64,000 nucleotides of DNA. Origin: Eggerthella sinensis. Lineage in GTDB: Bacteria; Actinomycetota; Coriobacteriia; Coriobacteriales; Eggerthellaceae. A program made the position numbers and the translations under genes. The notes below the pieces were generated by a model, which was given only the letters and a program-made list of their open reading frames with translations, did no database searches and had not been told where the DNA came from. The stretch is from positions 1-64,000 of the forward strand of contig NZ_PPTT01000004.1 of assembly GCF_003339815.1 (NCBI RefSeq). Reading direction: 5' to 3'. Shown piece by piece: positions 7,874-17,053 of this stretch; position 1 is the stretch's first letter; every line of letters starts with the position of its first letter.

Positions 7874-8266
7874 ATGGCCAGGAAGCTGAGGATCCCCCGG
7901 CTGGTGCCCGACGGAACGCGCTGCAAGGTGGTGACCGAGGCGCAGCCGCGCATGCGCCAGGGCCGCAGGCCCGACGCGGAGCGGCTCGCGTCCGAGCCGT
8001 GGCGCGCCGACGGCTACGGCTCGGCCTACCGAAAGGCCCGCCAGCAGGCGATGGAGCGGCAAGGCGGGAGGTGCGCCGCCACCGGCGAGCAGGTGGCCGT
8101 GAAGCGAGACGGGACGTGGCGCATCGTGCAGCCGGGGGCCGGCGTCCACCACCGCACGGCGCTGTGCGACGGCGGCTCGGACGACCCGGCGAACCTCGTG
8201 CTGCTCTCCGCGTCGGCCCATGCCCGCATCGACGCCGAGCGTCGAAGGGGAGAGGGGTCGCAATAG
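7874..8266 (+). CDS. HNH endonuclease
   Basis: A 130-residue protein, ATG preceded by AGGAGACGAC. The C-terminal half has the HNH fold signature: a CAATGEQV turn, VHHRTALCDGGSDDPANLVLLS and a terminal SAHARID histidine. HNH proteins next to terminase genes are needed for cos cleavage and packaging in HK97-like and related phages, where they work with the large terminase. Its position just before the small terminase fits that role. A cos site would be expected nearby, perhaps in 8267-8374, but I cannot prove one. Confidence 0.9.
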   Translation: MARKLRIPRLVPDGTRCKVVTEAQPRMRQGRRPDAERLASEPWRADGYGSAYRKARQQAMERQGGRCAATGEQVAVKRDGTWRIVQPGAGVHHRTALCDGGSDDPANLVLLSASAHARIDAERRRGEGSQ

Positions 8267-8374
8267 CTTCCGCTCGCAGATCCCCACCGCGCGCCACCCT
8301 GTAAGTTCTGTTTCCGCGAAATTGGACGCCCCGGCGAACGCTAACGAACGCTACCGGGTGACACTGCCGCGACC

Positions 8375-8722
8375 ATGTGCTCCATGGAGAAAACCAAGAC
8401 ATGCCCCGTATGCGGAAACAGGTTCGCGGCCCAGCGCTCGACGGCCGTGTACTGCTCGAGCGCCTGCCGCGCCGCGTCCCACCGGCGCCGCGCCCTCGAG
8501 GACGACCTCGGCTACGTCATCCAAGCCGTCAGGATGGCGCCGCCGCACCCCGTCGCGCCGAAGCCGGCGACCGTGGACAACATCGCCGACGCCGTGATGC
8601 AGGCGCGCGCCGCTTCGACCTCGCTCAGGCGCTACGCCCTCAACGGGCAACCGGCCGTGCGCGCGATGTGCATGCGCGTGGCTCAGGGCATCGACGACGT
8701 GCTCAGGGAGGCGGGGCTGTGA
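8375..8722 (+). CDS. Small phage protein with N-terminal zinc-finger motif
   Basis: 115 residues from the first ATG (or 112 from the ATG at 8384, giving MEKTKTCPVCGN). The N-terminus carries CPVCGNRFAAQRSTAVYCSSAC, a CxxC plus CxxxC pair very like zinc fingers of bacterial YdiY/FCS or treble-clef type. The rest is helical. It overlaps the start of the small terminase gene (GTGA), so it belongs to the packaging operon. Such small finger proteins are frequent beside terminases; the function is unknown. Confidence 0.7.
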   Translation: MCSMEKTKTCPVCGNRFAAQRSTAVYCSSACRAASHRRRALEDDLGYVIQAVRMAPPHPVAPKPATVDNIADAVMQARAASTSLRRYALNGQPAVRAMCMRVAQGIDDVLREAGL

Positions 8723-9213
8723 GCCGAGGACGCAAGCCGGAGGCGAGGCTCGCCAAGATGCCCGACCTCGCGCACATCGTCCCGGTGGACGCCGAGACGG
8801 GCGAGGCCATCGAGATGCCGCCGATGCTCGCGATGAACCCCTACGCCGAGCAGGCGTGGCACCTCGTCATGGACAACCAGACCCGCTTCCGGCGCCAGGA
8901 GCTCCCGCTGATCGAGCAGTACTGCGTCGCCTACGCGATCAGCCGCCAGGCGCTCGACAACATGGCGAACGGCGACGGAACCATCCAGACGAACACCACC
9001 ACGGCGGCGGGCGACCTGCGCCAGCACCCCGACATCAAGACGTGGGCGCAGGCGGCGAACCAGATGCGCCAGCTGTCGGGCGTGCTGGGCCTCGACACCC
9101 TCACGGCCGAGCGCTTGAAGCTGACGCAGGCCGCCACCACCTCGCTCGCGGCGGACATCCCCAAGAAGGTCATGGCCGCCATGAGGGAGATGAGGGCCGG
9201 CGATGGCGGCTGA
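8719..9213 (+). CDS. Terminase small subunit, P27-like
   Basis: 164 residues from a GTG that overlaps the previous stop. It begins SRGRKPEARLAKMPDL, the short basic opening of P27-family small terminases (usually an SGRKPxP-like start), then a helical DNA-recognition region (YAEQAWHLVMDNQ, LPLIEQYCVAYAISRQAL) and an oligomerising tail. It recognises the packaging site on phage DNA and regulates the large subunit. It overlaps the large terminase gene by 11 bases. Confidence 0.8.
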   Translation: MSRGRKPEARLAKMPDLAHIVPVDAETGEAIEMPPMLAMNPYAEQAWHLVMDNQTRFRRQELPLIEQYCVAYAISRQALDNMANGDGTIQTNTTTAAGDLRQHPDIKTWAQAANQMRQLSGVLGLDTLTAERLKLTQAATTSLAADIPKKVMAAMREMRAGDGG

Positions 9214-10696
9214 CTTCGCGCCTGGCGTCGACAAGGTACGCTGCAGCAAGTCGGGAATATTCATGGCGGACGCCTACGAGGCGTTTTTGACGACGCACGT
9301 CCGCCACACCGACAACGAGTTCTTCGGGGCGCCGTTCCGGCTCGAGCCGTGGCAGCGCGACATGTTCTGGAGGCCGCTGTTCGCCCAGGGGCGCATGGTC
9401 GGCAAGGGCGACCTCAAGCGGTTCAAGCGGTCGAAGTCCATCGTGGTGTTCGGCGAGCCGCGCGACGGGGGAAAGTCCGACCTCGCGTGCGGGACGCTGC
9501 TCACGATCGTGAACATGGAGCCGACGCACGCGGGGGAGTACGGCATCATCGCCGCGAACAAGACCCAGGCCGGAAAGGCTTTCGGAAAGTTGAAGTCGAT
9601 GATCAGGCAGGATCCCGAGCTTCGCGCGCTCTGGGAGATCCGGAAGGACGCGATCGTCAACAGGGAGACCGGCGCGCAGATGATGGTCATGCCCTACTCT
9701 GAGGAGGCCATGCAGTCGTGGCACTTCAACGTCTGCATCCTCGACGAAGCCCACGTCTACCGCGACCGCTCCCTCTACGAGGCGGTGACGTCGGGGCAGG
9801 GGCAGATATTCAACGCGCTCACCATCATCATCACGACGGCCGCCAAGGCGCGCAGCGGCTTTCTCTGGGACGTCCTCCCCGAGCTCAGGGACGACCCGCA
9901 CGCCCACGTCGCGTGGCTCGGCGCGCGCGACGACGAGGACATCGACGACGAGGCGGTTTGGCGTCGCGTGCACCCCATGTCGTGGCACTCCGTCGAGAAC
10001 GTCAGGAAGGAGCGCCGGAACAAGTCGAGGGCGTCCTTCGAGCGCTACATCCTCAACCGCTTCCCGCTCGAGAAGTCGGCCGACCGCTCCATGAAGATGT
10101 CCGACATCCGCGCGTGCCAGCGCCTGGGCAACGGGTTCGACCCTTCCCGCAGGTTCTGCCTCGCGGTGGACGGGGCGACGTCCGGCGACGCGTTCGCGAT
10201 CGTGGCGCACCAGCTGAACGACGGCGTCGATTGCTGGGCCGAGTGGGTGTTCGACGAGCCGGGAGAGTCGGGGTACTACCCGCTCGGCCAGATCGAGCAG
10301 TTGATAGCCGAGCTCTGCCAGCGCTACAAGTGCCCCGTCGGCATCGACCCGGCCCGGCTGCTCCTCATGGCGCAGCACCTGCAGGACGACTACGGCGTGG
10401 AGATCTACGAGGTTCCCCAGTCGAACAAGGTCATGTGCCCGGCGTGCGCCCTCGTCGTGCAGACGGTCAGGTCGCATACGTGCGCGCTCGAAGGGTGCCC
10501 GAAGTTGGCCGACCACCTGTCGAACTGCCGCGACCTGGAGCGCGAGCCGTTCGGCTCCAGGTTCACCTGCGAGCGGCACGGACGGGGCACCGAGCGCATC
10601 GACGCCGCGGTCGCGGCCGCCATGGCGAGGTGGATGACGGCGACGATGCCCGAGTCCCTGTCGTTCGCCGAGACCGGCGGCGTGTGGCGGGTGTGA
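9203..10696 (+). CDS. terL: Terminase large subunit
   Basis: A 497-residue DNA-packaging motor. The ATPase domain has a Walker A-like GEPRDGGKSD near residues 84-93, a coupling segment, and Walker B CILDEAHVY near 176-184. The C-terminal nuclease domain begins near CLAVDGATSGDAFAI (about 321) with further acidic residues in GIDPARLLLM. A Cys/His cluster (CPACALVVQTVRSHTC, then C) lies near residues 413-433, a possible zinc-binding insert that is not standard in the family. Length and order match terminase-1-like phages. It overlaps the small subunit gene and is followed by the portal gene. Confidence 0.92.
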   Translation: MAADFAPGVDKVRCSKSGIFMADAYEAFLTTHVRHTDNEFFGAPFRLEPWQRDMFWRPLFAQGRMVGKGDLKRFKRSKSIVVFGEPRDGGKSDLACGTLLTIVNMEPTHAGEYGIIAANKTQAGKAFGKLKSMIRQDPELRALWEIRKDAIVNRETGAQMMVMPYSEEAMQSWHFNVCILDEAHVYRDRSLYEAVTSGQGQIFNALTIIITTAAKARSGFLWDVLPELRDDPHAHVAWLGARDDEDIDDEAVWRRVHPMSWHSVENVRKERRNKSRASFERYILNRFPLEKSADRSMKMSDIRACQRLGNGFDPSRRFCLAVDGATSGDAFAIVAHQLNDGVDCWAEWVFDEPGESGYYPLGQIEQLIAELCQRYKCPVGIDPARLLLMAQHLQDDYGVEIYEVPQSNKVMCPACALVVQTVRSHTCALEGCPKLADHLSNCRDLEREPFGSRFTCERHGRGTERIDAAVAAAMARWMTATMPESLSFAETGGVWRV

Positions 10697-10735
10697 CAGC
10701 TGCGCGACCATCGCCTGGTGATGCAAAGGAGGCAC

Positions 10736-12280
10736 ATGCGACCCATCAGAGAGGCGCTTGCGGCATGGTGGAACGGCGACGCCCGGACCTCCGTCGACGA
10801 CATGGCGCGAACATCGCCGCCGGGCGGCGGCTCCTACAGCCAGCTCGGGCTCGTCGACGCGATGCCCGCGCCGGCGCGCATCGACCGCTACGGCGCGCTG
10901 CTGTCGAACGATTTCATGGCGTGCGAGACGGTCAAGGCGCGCGCGATGCGCTCGCTTCCGGTGTCCGTGCTCAGGAGGGAGGACAACGGGCGGGTGCCGG
11001 CGGAGGGCCATCCGCTGAGCGCCGTGCTGCACCGCCCGAACGCGCTCATGTCCTGGGGCGACCTCGTGGCGTGGGCGGTCATCCGGCGCGACGTCTTCGG
11101 CACGGCGTACGTAAAGGCTGTGCGCGACGAGCTCACGGGCGACGTCCGCGAGCTTCGCCCCGTCCTGTCGCACGTGAGCTCGAGCTTCGACCGCGCCACG
11201 GGCACGGCGACGTACTCGGCGGCGGGCGACTACTTCAACGACCCGTGGACGTGCCGCGAGGACGACGTGGTGGTCATCAAGACCGACGCGAGCGAGGACG
11301 GCGGCAGGACGGGGCGCTCTATCGTGGAGCTGGCGGCCGAGGACATCGGCCTGTCCGTCGACCTCGTCAGGTTCTACCGAACGCTGGTCGAGAACGGCAA
11401 CCACTTCCCGGGCTGGCTCGAAACGGAGGGCAAGCTCGACGCGGGCGATGTCAAGGCGGTGCGCGAGTCGCTCGACTCGACGCGCGGGCCGGAGAACGCC
11501 GGCAGCATCCGCATCTTCGACCGCGGCCTCAAGTACCACGAGGTGGAACTGACGCTCGCGGGCATGGACATCGTCGCCCAGGAGCGCTTCGTCCTCGAGA
11601 AGGTCTGCCGCGCGTGCCACGTCGACATGCACCACGTGTACGCCGACGACAAGGCTGCCGCGACCACCGCCACCGGCAGCGAGATCGACTTCGTGAAGAA
11701 CACCGTGCTGCCCGACGTGACGTCGATCGAGCAGGCGTTCCAGCCCGTGCTCGACCGTGCGGTGTCCCTCGGCGGCTCCGACAGCGGGTTCCGCCTCAAG
11801 TTCAACGTCAACGGCCTGCTGCGCGGCGATTTCAAGGCGCGCATGGAGGGATACCGCATCGGCGTGTACGCCGGGATATTCACGCGCGCCTACTGCGCCA
11901 CGCAGGAGGACATCCCCTGGCTGCCGGGGCAGGACCGCCTGCTGCAGCCGACGGCCTACTACGTGCTCGACGAGGACGGGGTGCCCCAGCTGCCGGAAGC
12001 GGCGACCGAGGGCACCTCGGGGCAGTCCGACGGCGTGTCGGGCATCGACGAGAAGGCGGTCGAAGGGGCGCTGCGCAGGCTCGGGCCCGTGATAGACGAT
12101 GCCGGGAAGCGCATAGAGAAGCGCGCACGCGCCGACGGCGACTGCGCCAGGACCCGCGAGTTCGCGGCGTCGGTCATGGCGCCGGTCGAGCTCGCGGCGG
12201 CTCACGCCGGAGCCTACCTCGCGACGGGGAGGCTGGTAGACGAAGCGATCAGGAAGGGAGCGGAAGATGCCCAAGGATAG
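10736..12280 (+). CDS. Portal protein, HK97-like
   Basis: About 514 residues that form the dodecameric DNA entry ring. The ATG at 10736 (MRPIREALAAWW) is preceded by AAAGGAGG with only a 3-base gap; GTG 10718 and ATG 10721 are alternatives with weaker signals. Portal hallmarks include SNDFMACETVKARAMRSLPVSVL, HRPNALMSWGDLVAW and a FVLEKVCRACHVDMHHVY segment followed by the long stem helix region. A Glu/Asp-rich tail is also present. It overlaps the protease gene by 14 bases. Confidence 0.9.
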   Translation: MRPIREALAAWWNGDARTSVDDMARTSPPGGGSYSQLGLVDAMPAPARIDRYGALLSNDFMACETVKARAMRSLPVSVLRREDNGRVPAEGHPLSAVLHRPNALMSWGDLVAWAVIRRDVFGTAYVKAVRDELTGDVRELRPVLSHVSSSFDRATGTATYSAAGDYFNDPWTCREDDVVVIKTDASEDGGRTGRSIVELAAEDIGLSVDLVRFYRTLVENGNHFPGWLETEGKLDAGDVKAVRESLDSTRGPENAGSIRIFDRGLKYHEVELTLAGMDIVAQERFVLEKVCRACHVDMHHVYADDKAAATTATGSEIDFVKNTVLPDVTSIEQAFQPVLDRAVSLGGSDSGFRLKFNVNGLLRGDFKARMEGYRIGVYAGIFTRAYCATQEDIPWLPGQDRLLQPTAYYVLDEDGVPQLPEAATEGTSGQSDGVSGIDEKAVEGALRRLGPVIDDAGKRIEKRARADGDCARTREFAASVMAPVELAAAHAGAYLATGRLVDEAIRKGAEDAQG

Positions 12281-13076
12281 CAGGCAGTGGTACAGCGTCA
12301 AAGACGAGGCCGAATCGGTGGAGATCGCGATCTACGGAGACATCGGCGAGAGCTGGTGGGGCGAGAGCGTGAGCGCGAAGGAGCTGCTCGACGCGATCGC
12401 GCAGGCGAAGGGCAAGCCGATCACGCTCTGCATCAACAGCGGCGGCGGCAGCGTGTTCGACGCGTTCGCGATGATGGGCGCGCTGCGCGCCCACGATGCG
12501 AAGGTGACCGCCCGCGTTGACGGCGTGGCAGCGTCGGCCGCGTCGTTCCTCCTGGCCGCCGCCGACGAGGTGTCGATGTCGAGCGAGGCGTGGATCATGA
12601 TCCACGACGCCGCCGGCAGATGCTTCGGCAGGGCTGAGGACATGCGGGAGACCGCCGACTGGATGGATCGGGTGAACGCCCAGCTCGCCGGCATCTACGC
12701 CAAGCGCAGCGGGCGCAGCCAGGAGGAGTTCGCCGAAGCCATGAAGAAGACCACCTGGTACACCGCCGACGAGGCGCTCGAGCACGGCCTCGTGGACAGC
12801 GTGGCCGAGGCCGTCCACGTGGCGGCATGCGCCACCCAGGACAAGGCGACCATCGACTCGGCGCCCGAGGGAGCGCCCATCGCCATGGTCGGCACCGTCG
12901 AAGCGTCCCGGATCCAGTTCGCCAACTGCTTTTACCGTGCGGTGGGTGACATGTCGTCGACCATCTCAGGCAACGACGGGGGCGCGGGCCCGGAGGCCAC
13001 TCCGCCCATTGCGCAGGAGCGCTTCGTCGTCATCGACTCGAAACTGTACCGACAGGAAGGGGCAGAAAATGCCTAA
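12267..13076 (+). CDS. Head maturation protease, ClpP-related
   Basis: A 269-residue capsid-processing serine protease. The ClpP-like core shows INSGGGSVFDAFAMMGAL (residues about 56-73), the nucleophile in DGVAASAASFLLAA (Ser90 by alignment with ClpP) and the catalytic histidine in MIHDA (His113). A C-terminal extension of about 70 residues (from PEGAPIAMV) is likely scaffold-like or cleaved. It overlaps the portal gene before it and the capsid gene after it (8 bases), as usual for the protease-capsid pair. Confidence 0.93.
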   Translation: MPKDSRQWYSVKDEAESVEIAIYGDIGESWWGESVSAKELLDAIAQAKGKPITLCINSGGGSVFDAFAMMGALRAHDAKVTARVDGVAASAASFLLAAADEVSMSSEAWIMIHDAAGRCFGRAEDMRETADWMDRVNAQLAGIYAKRSGRSQEEFAEAMKKTTWYTADEALEHGLVDSVAEAVHVAACATQDKATIDSAPEGAPIAMVGTVEASRIQFANCFYRAVGDMSSTISGNDGGAGPEATPPIAQERFVVIDSKLYRQEGAENA

Positions 13077-14217
13077 CATCGCCCAGCTGCAGGATTCCAT
13101 CCGCAGCCTTGAGGGTCAGGTGGCGGCGCTCGCCGCCGACGGGAAGAACATCGAGGCCGCCGAGGCGTCCGGCCGCCTGGCCGCCACCCGCGAGCGCCTC
13201 ATGGACGCCATCGCGCGCGTGAACGCCGAGAACGAGCGCCTGCGCGCCGCGGGCGCTCGGGAGGATGTCCATGCGAACGCGACCGTGGGCCGCCGCATCC
13301 TCGGCGACCGCGCCGCGTTCAAGGGGCTGGAGGACGGCTTCCGCGCCGCAGCCGCGCTCGAGAACGCCGTCGCCGGCCTCTCCACGCCGCAGATCTACAA
13401 GTACGACCTCCCGTCCCCGATCGCCCCGCCGATCGGCTTCCTCGCCACGCTGCTGAAGGGCACGACCGACGGCGACGAGCACTTCTTCCGCCATCCCGTC
13501 CTGACCAACAAGGCGGCCGGTTGGACGAGCGGCGACAAGCCCGAGTCCTCCATCGAGTGGACCAAGGCCGTCGCCAACATCGAGACCATCGCGCACTGGA
13601 TCCCCATCGAGAAGCAGACGGCGCGCCGCTACTCGCAGCTCGACAGCATCGTGTCCGGCGCCCTCATGCTGGGCCTCGACCTCAAGTGCAACGAGGCGGC
13701 CCTGCGCGGCTCGAACAGCTCCGGCATCGTCGGCGTCGCGAACACCGCCGGGATCCTCACGCACGCCAAGCGCGCGGGCAAGAATCTCAAGGACACGTTC
13801 TGCGCCATGAAGCGCAAGGTCCGCGTGGCAACCGGCATCGCGCCGAACTACGTGTGCCTGTCCCCCTACGCCATCGAGGAGCTGAGCGAGGAGAAGGACT
13901 CGACCGGGCGCTACCTGTTCCCGGAGATCGCCAACGGCGGCACCATCGCCGGGCTGACGGTCGTCGAGGACGTCAACATGACGGTCGTGGCGGGCGAGGG
14001 CGAGTCGGCGAAGTCCACCGAGACCGCTCTCGTGTACTACAACGGCGGCGCCAGCTTCGACATCGCCGACCCGCAGGAGGTCACGGTCGGCCTCACGAAC
14101 AGCCAGTTCATCCAGAACCAGTACACGATCCTGGCCGAGCTCACCGCCGTTCTGCGCGTCGACATGCCCGGCTGCTTCTGCTACTGCGGCGACCTCGGCG
14201 TAGAAGCGGAGGACTAG
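13069..14217 (+). CDS. Major capsid protein, HK97 fold
   Basis: 382 residues starting MPNIAQLQDSIRSLEGQV. The first 75 or so residues form a charged coiled coil, the delta/scaffold domain removed by the adjacent protease. The mature part includes STPQIYKYDLPSPIAPPIGFL, HWIPIEKQTARRYSQLDS and a C-terminal TILAELTAVLRVDMPGCFCY, in line with HK97-type capsids. Expected product: several hundred copies per head. The start overlaps the protease stop. Confidence 0.9.
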   Translation: MPNIAQLQDSIRSLEGQVAALAADGKNIEAAEASGRLAATRERLMDAIARVNAENERLRAAGAREDVHANATVGRRILGDRAAFKGLEDGFRAAAALENAVAGLSTPQIYKYDLPSPIAPPIGFLATLLKGTTDGDEHFFRHPVLTNKAAGWTSGDKPESSIEWTKAVANIETIAHWIPIEKQTARRYSQLDSIVSGALMLGLDLKCNEAALRGSNSSGIVGVANTAGILTHAKRAGKNLKDTFCAMKRKVRVATGIAPNYVCLSPYAIEELSEEKDSTGRYLFPEIANGGTIAGLTVVEDVNMTVVAGEGESAKSTETALVYYNGGASFDIADPQEVTVGLTNSQFIQNQYTILAELTAVLRVDMPGCFCYCGDLGVEAED

Positions 14218-14219
14218 CC

Positions 14220-14420
14220 ATGGACACGTCCGGAACCTACACGTCCGCCGAGCGCGTCGAGCGCGAAGGGCGCCTCGTCGCGTTCGCCGGTGAGACGATG
14301 ACCATGGTCGAGGCGGCGCGCCGCGGCCTCGCCGTCGCCGAGGACGAGGGCGGCCGGGGCCGCAAGCCCGGTGCGAAGGCCGCCTCGAAAGCGGCGACGG
14401 CGCGCAAGGCGGTGGAGTAG
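14220..14420 (+). CDS. Small basic head-associated protein
   Basis: 66 residues, starting 2 bases after the capsid stop. It begins MDTSGTYTSAERVEREGRLV and ends in a Lys/Ala-rich stretch (GAKAASKAATARKAVE). A small gene with such a tail between capsid and connector genes is often a decoration or head-completion-associated protein. No defined family is recognised; translation is supported by tight packing on both sides. Confidence 0.65.
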   Translation: MDTSGTYTSAERVEREGRLVAFAGETMTMVEAARRGLAVAEDEGGRGRKPGAKAASKAATARKAVE

Positions 14421-14422
14421 GC

Positions 14423-15178
14423 GTGCTGCTCCTGTCGCCCGACATGACGACGAGGTGGGCCGTCTCGAACGGCCCGCTCGGCGTGCCGACCAAGGGCGCG
14501 AGCGCCACGGCGACCTGCCGCAGCGTGAGCGCCCAGGCGAGGGTGGAGGACGGCAGGGCCGTCCTCGCGGCGGCAGACGCCGCCAGGCTCATGCCGGCGT
14601 GCGGCGTGTTCGAGATCTCCTGGGATTGCGGCGTCGAGTCGTTCGCGACGCTCGTCGAGCGCGTCGGGCGGCGCTACTGCTCGGTCGATGACGTGAGGGA
14701 CTACGGGGCCAAGAACAACGACGGGTTCGACGACGAGGCCCGCTATCCGGAGGACGACATCGCCCGCGCCGTGCAGCAGGCCGAGGAGGCCATCGACAAG
14801 GGCGCGCGCCGCAGCTTCTGCGAGCGCGCGGTCCGCGTCCGCCTGTCCGCCGGCCTCAACGAGCTGCCCGTCCAGGACGCGCTGTCGGTCGACTTCGGCG
14901 AGCTCGTCACCGACCGACAGGTTCGGTCCGCGTCGGCCGGCTCGGCCGTCGTGACGTATGGGGCCGAGCTCGACGCGCGGATCCGCGAGGCGGCGGTGCG
15001 CCTGGCCGCCTCGACGCTGCGCCCACGGGTCGGGGCGGAGAACGCGCGCGGGCAGAGCGTCGACGGCGTGTACACGAGCTATACGCTGGCCACCGGTGCG
15101 GACGGGTCGTGGACGGGGATACCCTACGTCGACGCCGTGATCGAGGAGCACCGTTCGCACAGGGTTGTGGTCGCGTGA
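14423..15178 (+). CDS. Head-tail connector / adaptor protein (probable)
   Basis: 251 residues from a GTG 2 bases after the previous stop. The middle has YPEDDIARAVQQAEEAIDKGARRSF, typical of head-tail connector helices that dock on the portal, followed by a beta-rich C-terminal half. The stop overlaps the next GTG (GTGA). The role is inferred from position and helix pattern; sequence similarity to a named family is weak by eye. Confidence 0.65.
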   Translation: MLLLSPDMTTRWAVSNGPLGVPTKGASATATCRSVSAQARVEDGRAVLAAADAARLMPACGVFEISWDCGVESFATLVERVGRRYCSVDDVRDYGAKNNDGFDDEARYPEDDIARAVQQAEEAIDKGARRSFCERAVRVRLSAGLNELPVQDALSVDFGELVTDRQVRSASAGSAVVTYGAELDARIREAAVRLAASTLRPRVGAENARGQSVDGVYTSYTLATGADGSWTGIPYVDAVIEEHRSHRVVVA

Positions 15179-15672
15179 TCCCCGACGTCGCAGGCCCCGC
15201 CATAGCGCGCGTGCATGCCGACCTTCGCGAGTTGTTCGCCCGCATCGGCGAGCTCGCCCCCGGGGTGCCGGCGCCGCGCGTGACGCTCGACCTTCCCGCA
15301 TCCGAGCCCGAGCCGCTCCACGTGTTCGCATGGGGGACGGCCCGGGACTTCGGCATCGCCGGGCTGCTGTCCGGCAACGTCTGCCGCATCACGTTCCACG
15401 TGTGGGTCACGGTCGTCGCGACCGCTTCGACCCCCGAGGATGCGGCCCGCATAGCGAACGCGTACCAGGCTGTCGCCCTGCAGGTGCCGCTCGTCGACAC
15501 GCAGCTCGGCGGGGCCGTGGAGGAGATCGGCGCGCCGCAGGTCAAGGAGGCCGACGCCTGGGGCGACGCGGACGGCCGCAGGCATGCGGGATACCTGCTC
15601 GACTTCGAGGCGGCGGTGCACGTATCGGCATCGCCGGAAGCAAGGGACATCATCGAGGAGATGACGCTATGA
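15175..15672 (+). CDS. Tail-completion/terminator protein (probable)
   Basis: 165 residues from a GTG coupled to the previous gene. The central sequence has RITFHVWVTVVATASTPEDAARIANAY, alternating strands and a helix as in tail terminator or gpU-like proteins that cap the tail tube. The position just before the major tail protein is where such a gene is expected. The stop overlaps the major tail start (ATGA). The role rests mainly on synteny. Confidence 0.6.
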   Translation: MIPDVAGPAIARVHADLRELFARIGELAPGVPAPRVTLDLPASEPEPLHVFAWGTARDFGIAGLLSGNVCRITFHVWVTVVATASTPEDAARIANAYQAVALQVPLVDTQLGGAVEEIGAPQVKEADAWGDADGRRHAGYLLDFEAAVHVSASPEARDIIEEMTL

Positions 15673-16670
15673 ACAAGAACTACGGAACGTTCGGCTTCGC
15701 CAAGCAGTCGGCCATCGGGACGGCGAAGCCGCCGACCATCACGGTGCAGGCGAGCTCCGACTCCGACGGCCTCGACGTGTCGACGTCGACCGAGGCCGTG
15801 AAGCTCACCAACGGCAAGCGCGACACGACGGCGGGCCGCTACATCACGGGATCCGAGGCCGGGGCGTCGCTCACGACGCTCGCGTTCGCCGACTTCCTGG
15901 GCCTCGTGCTGCTCGGCGCGCTCGGAAGCGACGAGGTGTCGGGGTCGGCCGCGCCGTACACCCACGATATCAAGATGGGGGAGTCTCTGCCCTACCTCAC
16001 GTTCGCCCAGCAGGTCGGCTCCTCCGCGGCCCCGCTGCAGCAGCTGGCGGACTGCAAGGTCGATTCGCTGTCCATCTCGGCCGAGGGCACCAAGCCCCTC
16101 AGCGTCGAGGTGGCGCTCAAGGGCTGCGCGGCGACATGGCTCTCCGAGGCGAAATGGAGCGGCCCGGAGTTCGACGTCGCGAAAGGCTGGTTCCGCACCA
16201 CCGACGTCCAGGTGCTGTTCTCCCTCGCCAGCGCCGAGCCCGGCGAGGTGCCGGCGAGCGTCGACCTCTCGGGCATCAGCTTCAAGGTGTCGAACTCCGT
16301 CGAGGCGTCCACGGGGATCGGCAAGGTGGCGCCGAAGCGCCAGACCGAGAAGTCGGCGACGGTCACCGCGGAGATCTCCGGCACCACCGAGTCGACTGCC
16401 CTCTACCGCGAGGTCAAGACGGGCAAGGCCGACGGGACGAGCGTGGCGTCCACCATCGTGACCGGCTCGCTGCAGGCCACGTTCAAGCACACCGTGCACG
16501 ACGACTGGTCGCTCGTGGTCAAGATGGGCGCCATCCCGTGGTCGATCAACGCGATGGGCGTGTCCACCGAGGGCGGGCCGTTCGCGCTCACGCTGTCGAC
16601 CGACGGCGCGATCAGCGTTGACGGCACCTCCATCGAGTTCATCCTCGTCAACGACGTGGCGTCGTACTAG
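15669..16670 (+). CDS. Major tail tube protein
   Basis: 333 residues beginning MNKNYGTFGFAKQSAIGTAK. The protein is beta-rich with many Ser/Thr/Gly residues and conserved-looking segments such as TLAFADFLGLVLLGALGSDEV and SLSISAEGTKPLSVEVALKG, typical of siphovirus tail tube subunits. The C-terminal 90 residues (SINAMGVSTEGGPFALTLS) may be an extra Ig-like outer domain. It precedes the tail chaperone pair, the standard order. Confidence 0.8.
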   Translation: MNKNYGTFGFAKQSAIGTAKPPTITVQASSDSDGLDVSTSTEAVKLTNGKRDTTAGRYITGSEAGASLTTLAFADFLGLVLLGALGSDEVSGSAAPYTHDIKMGESLPYLTFAQQVGSSAAPLQQLADCKVDSLSISAEGTKPLSVEVALKGCAATWLSEAKWSGPEFDVAKGWFRTTDVQVLFSLASAEPGEVPASVDLSGISFKVSNSVEASTGIGKVAPKRQTEKSATVTAEISGTTESTALYREVKTGKADGTSVASTIVTGSLQATFKHTVHDDWSLVVKMGAIPWSINAMGVSTEGGPFALTLSTDGAISVDGTSIEFILVNDVASY

Positions 16671-16681
16671 GGGGGCGCGGC

Positions 16682-17053
16682 ATGGAAGAGGCAAAGCGGA
16701 TCAAGCTGGGCAACCTCGAGAACGCCTACCGCATCGTTGCCCCGGACGGTCGCGAGGCGGTCACGGTCACAACGCCGTCGATGTGGGCGCTCGCCGACGA
16801 CTTCGCCGACGGCCTGCGCCTGTCGGGCAGGCATTCGGAGCTGTGGATCCTGCGCAGGATGACGTTCGCCATCCAGATGCAGGCCGCGCAGGCCGAGGGC
16901 CTGCATCCCGACGGCCCGATCACGCTCGAGCGCATCATCGAGTTCGTCAACCTGTGCAAGGTTGACAACGTCCCCGCCGAGCGCATCCACTCGGACGAGG
17001 AGCCGTCGGACCCTACGAGGGCCGCCCCGGCAGGCGCCCCGGGAGCGGCGTAG
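16682..17053 (+). CDS. Tail assembly chaperone, short form (G)
   Basis: 123 residues, MEEAKRIKLGNLENAYRIV to a Pro/Ala-rich end. It contains a compact helical domain (SMWALADDFADGLRLSG, LWILRRMTFAIQMQAAQAEG). It is the G-type chaperone that coats the tape measure before tail polymerisation. The stop (17051-17053) lies nine bases beyond a CCCGGGA heptamer that allows the longer GT product. Confidence 0.8.
   Translation: MEEAKRIKLGNLENAYRIVAPDGREAVTVTTPSMWALADDFADGLRLSGRHSELWILRRMTFAIQMQAAQAEGLHPDGPITLERIIEFVNLCKVDNVPAERIHSDEEPSDPTRAAPAGAPGAA

Noticed and set aside
9170..12301. Very long antisense open frame (1043 codons) opposite the terminase and portal genes
   Set aside because: It mirrors strong plus-strand genes, has arginine/valine-rich composition from GC bias and no recognisable domains or start signal.
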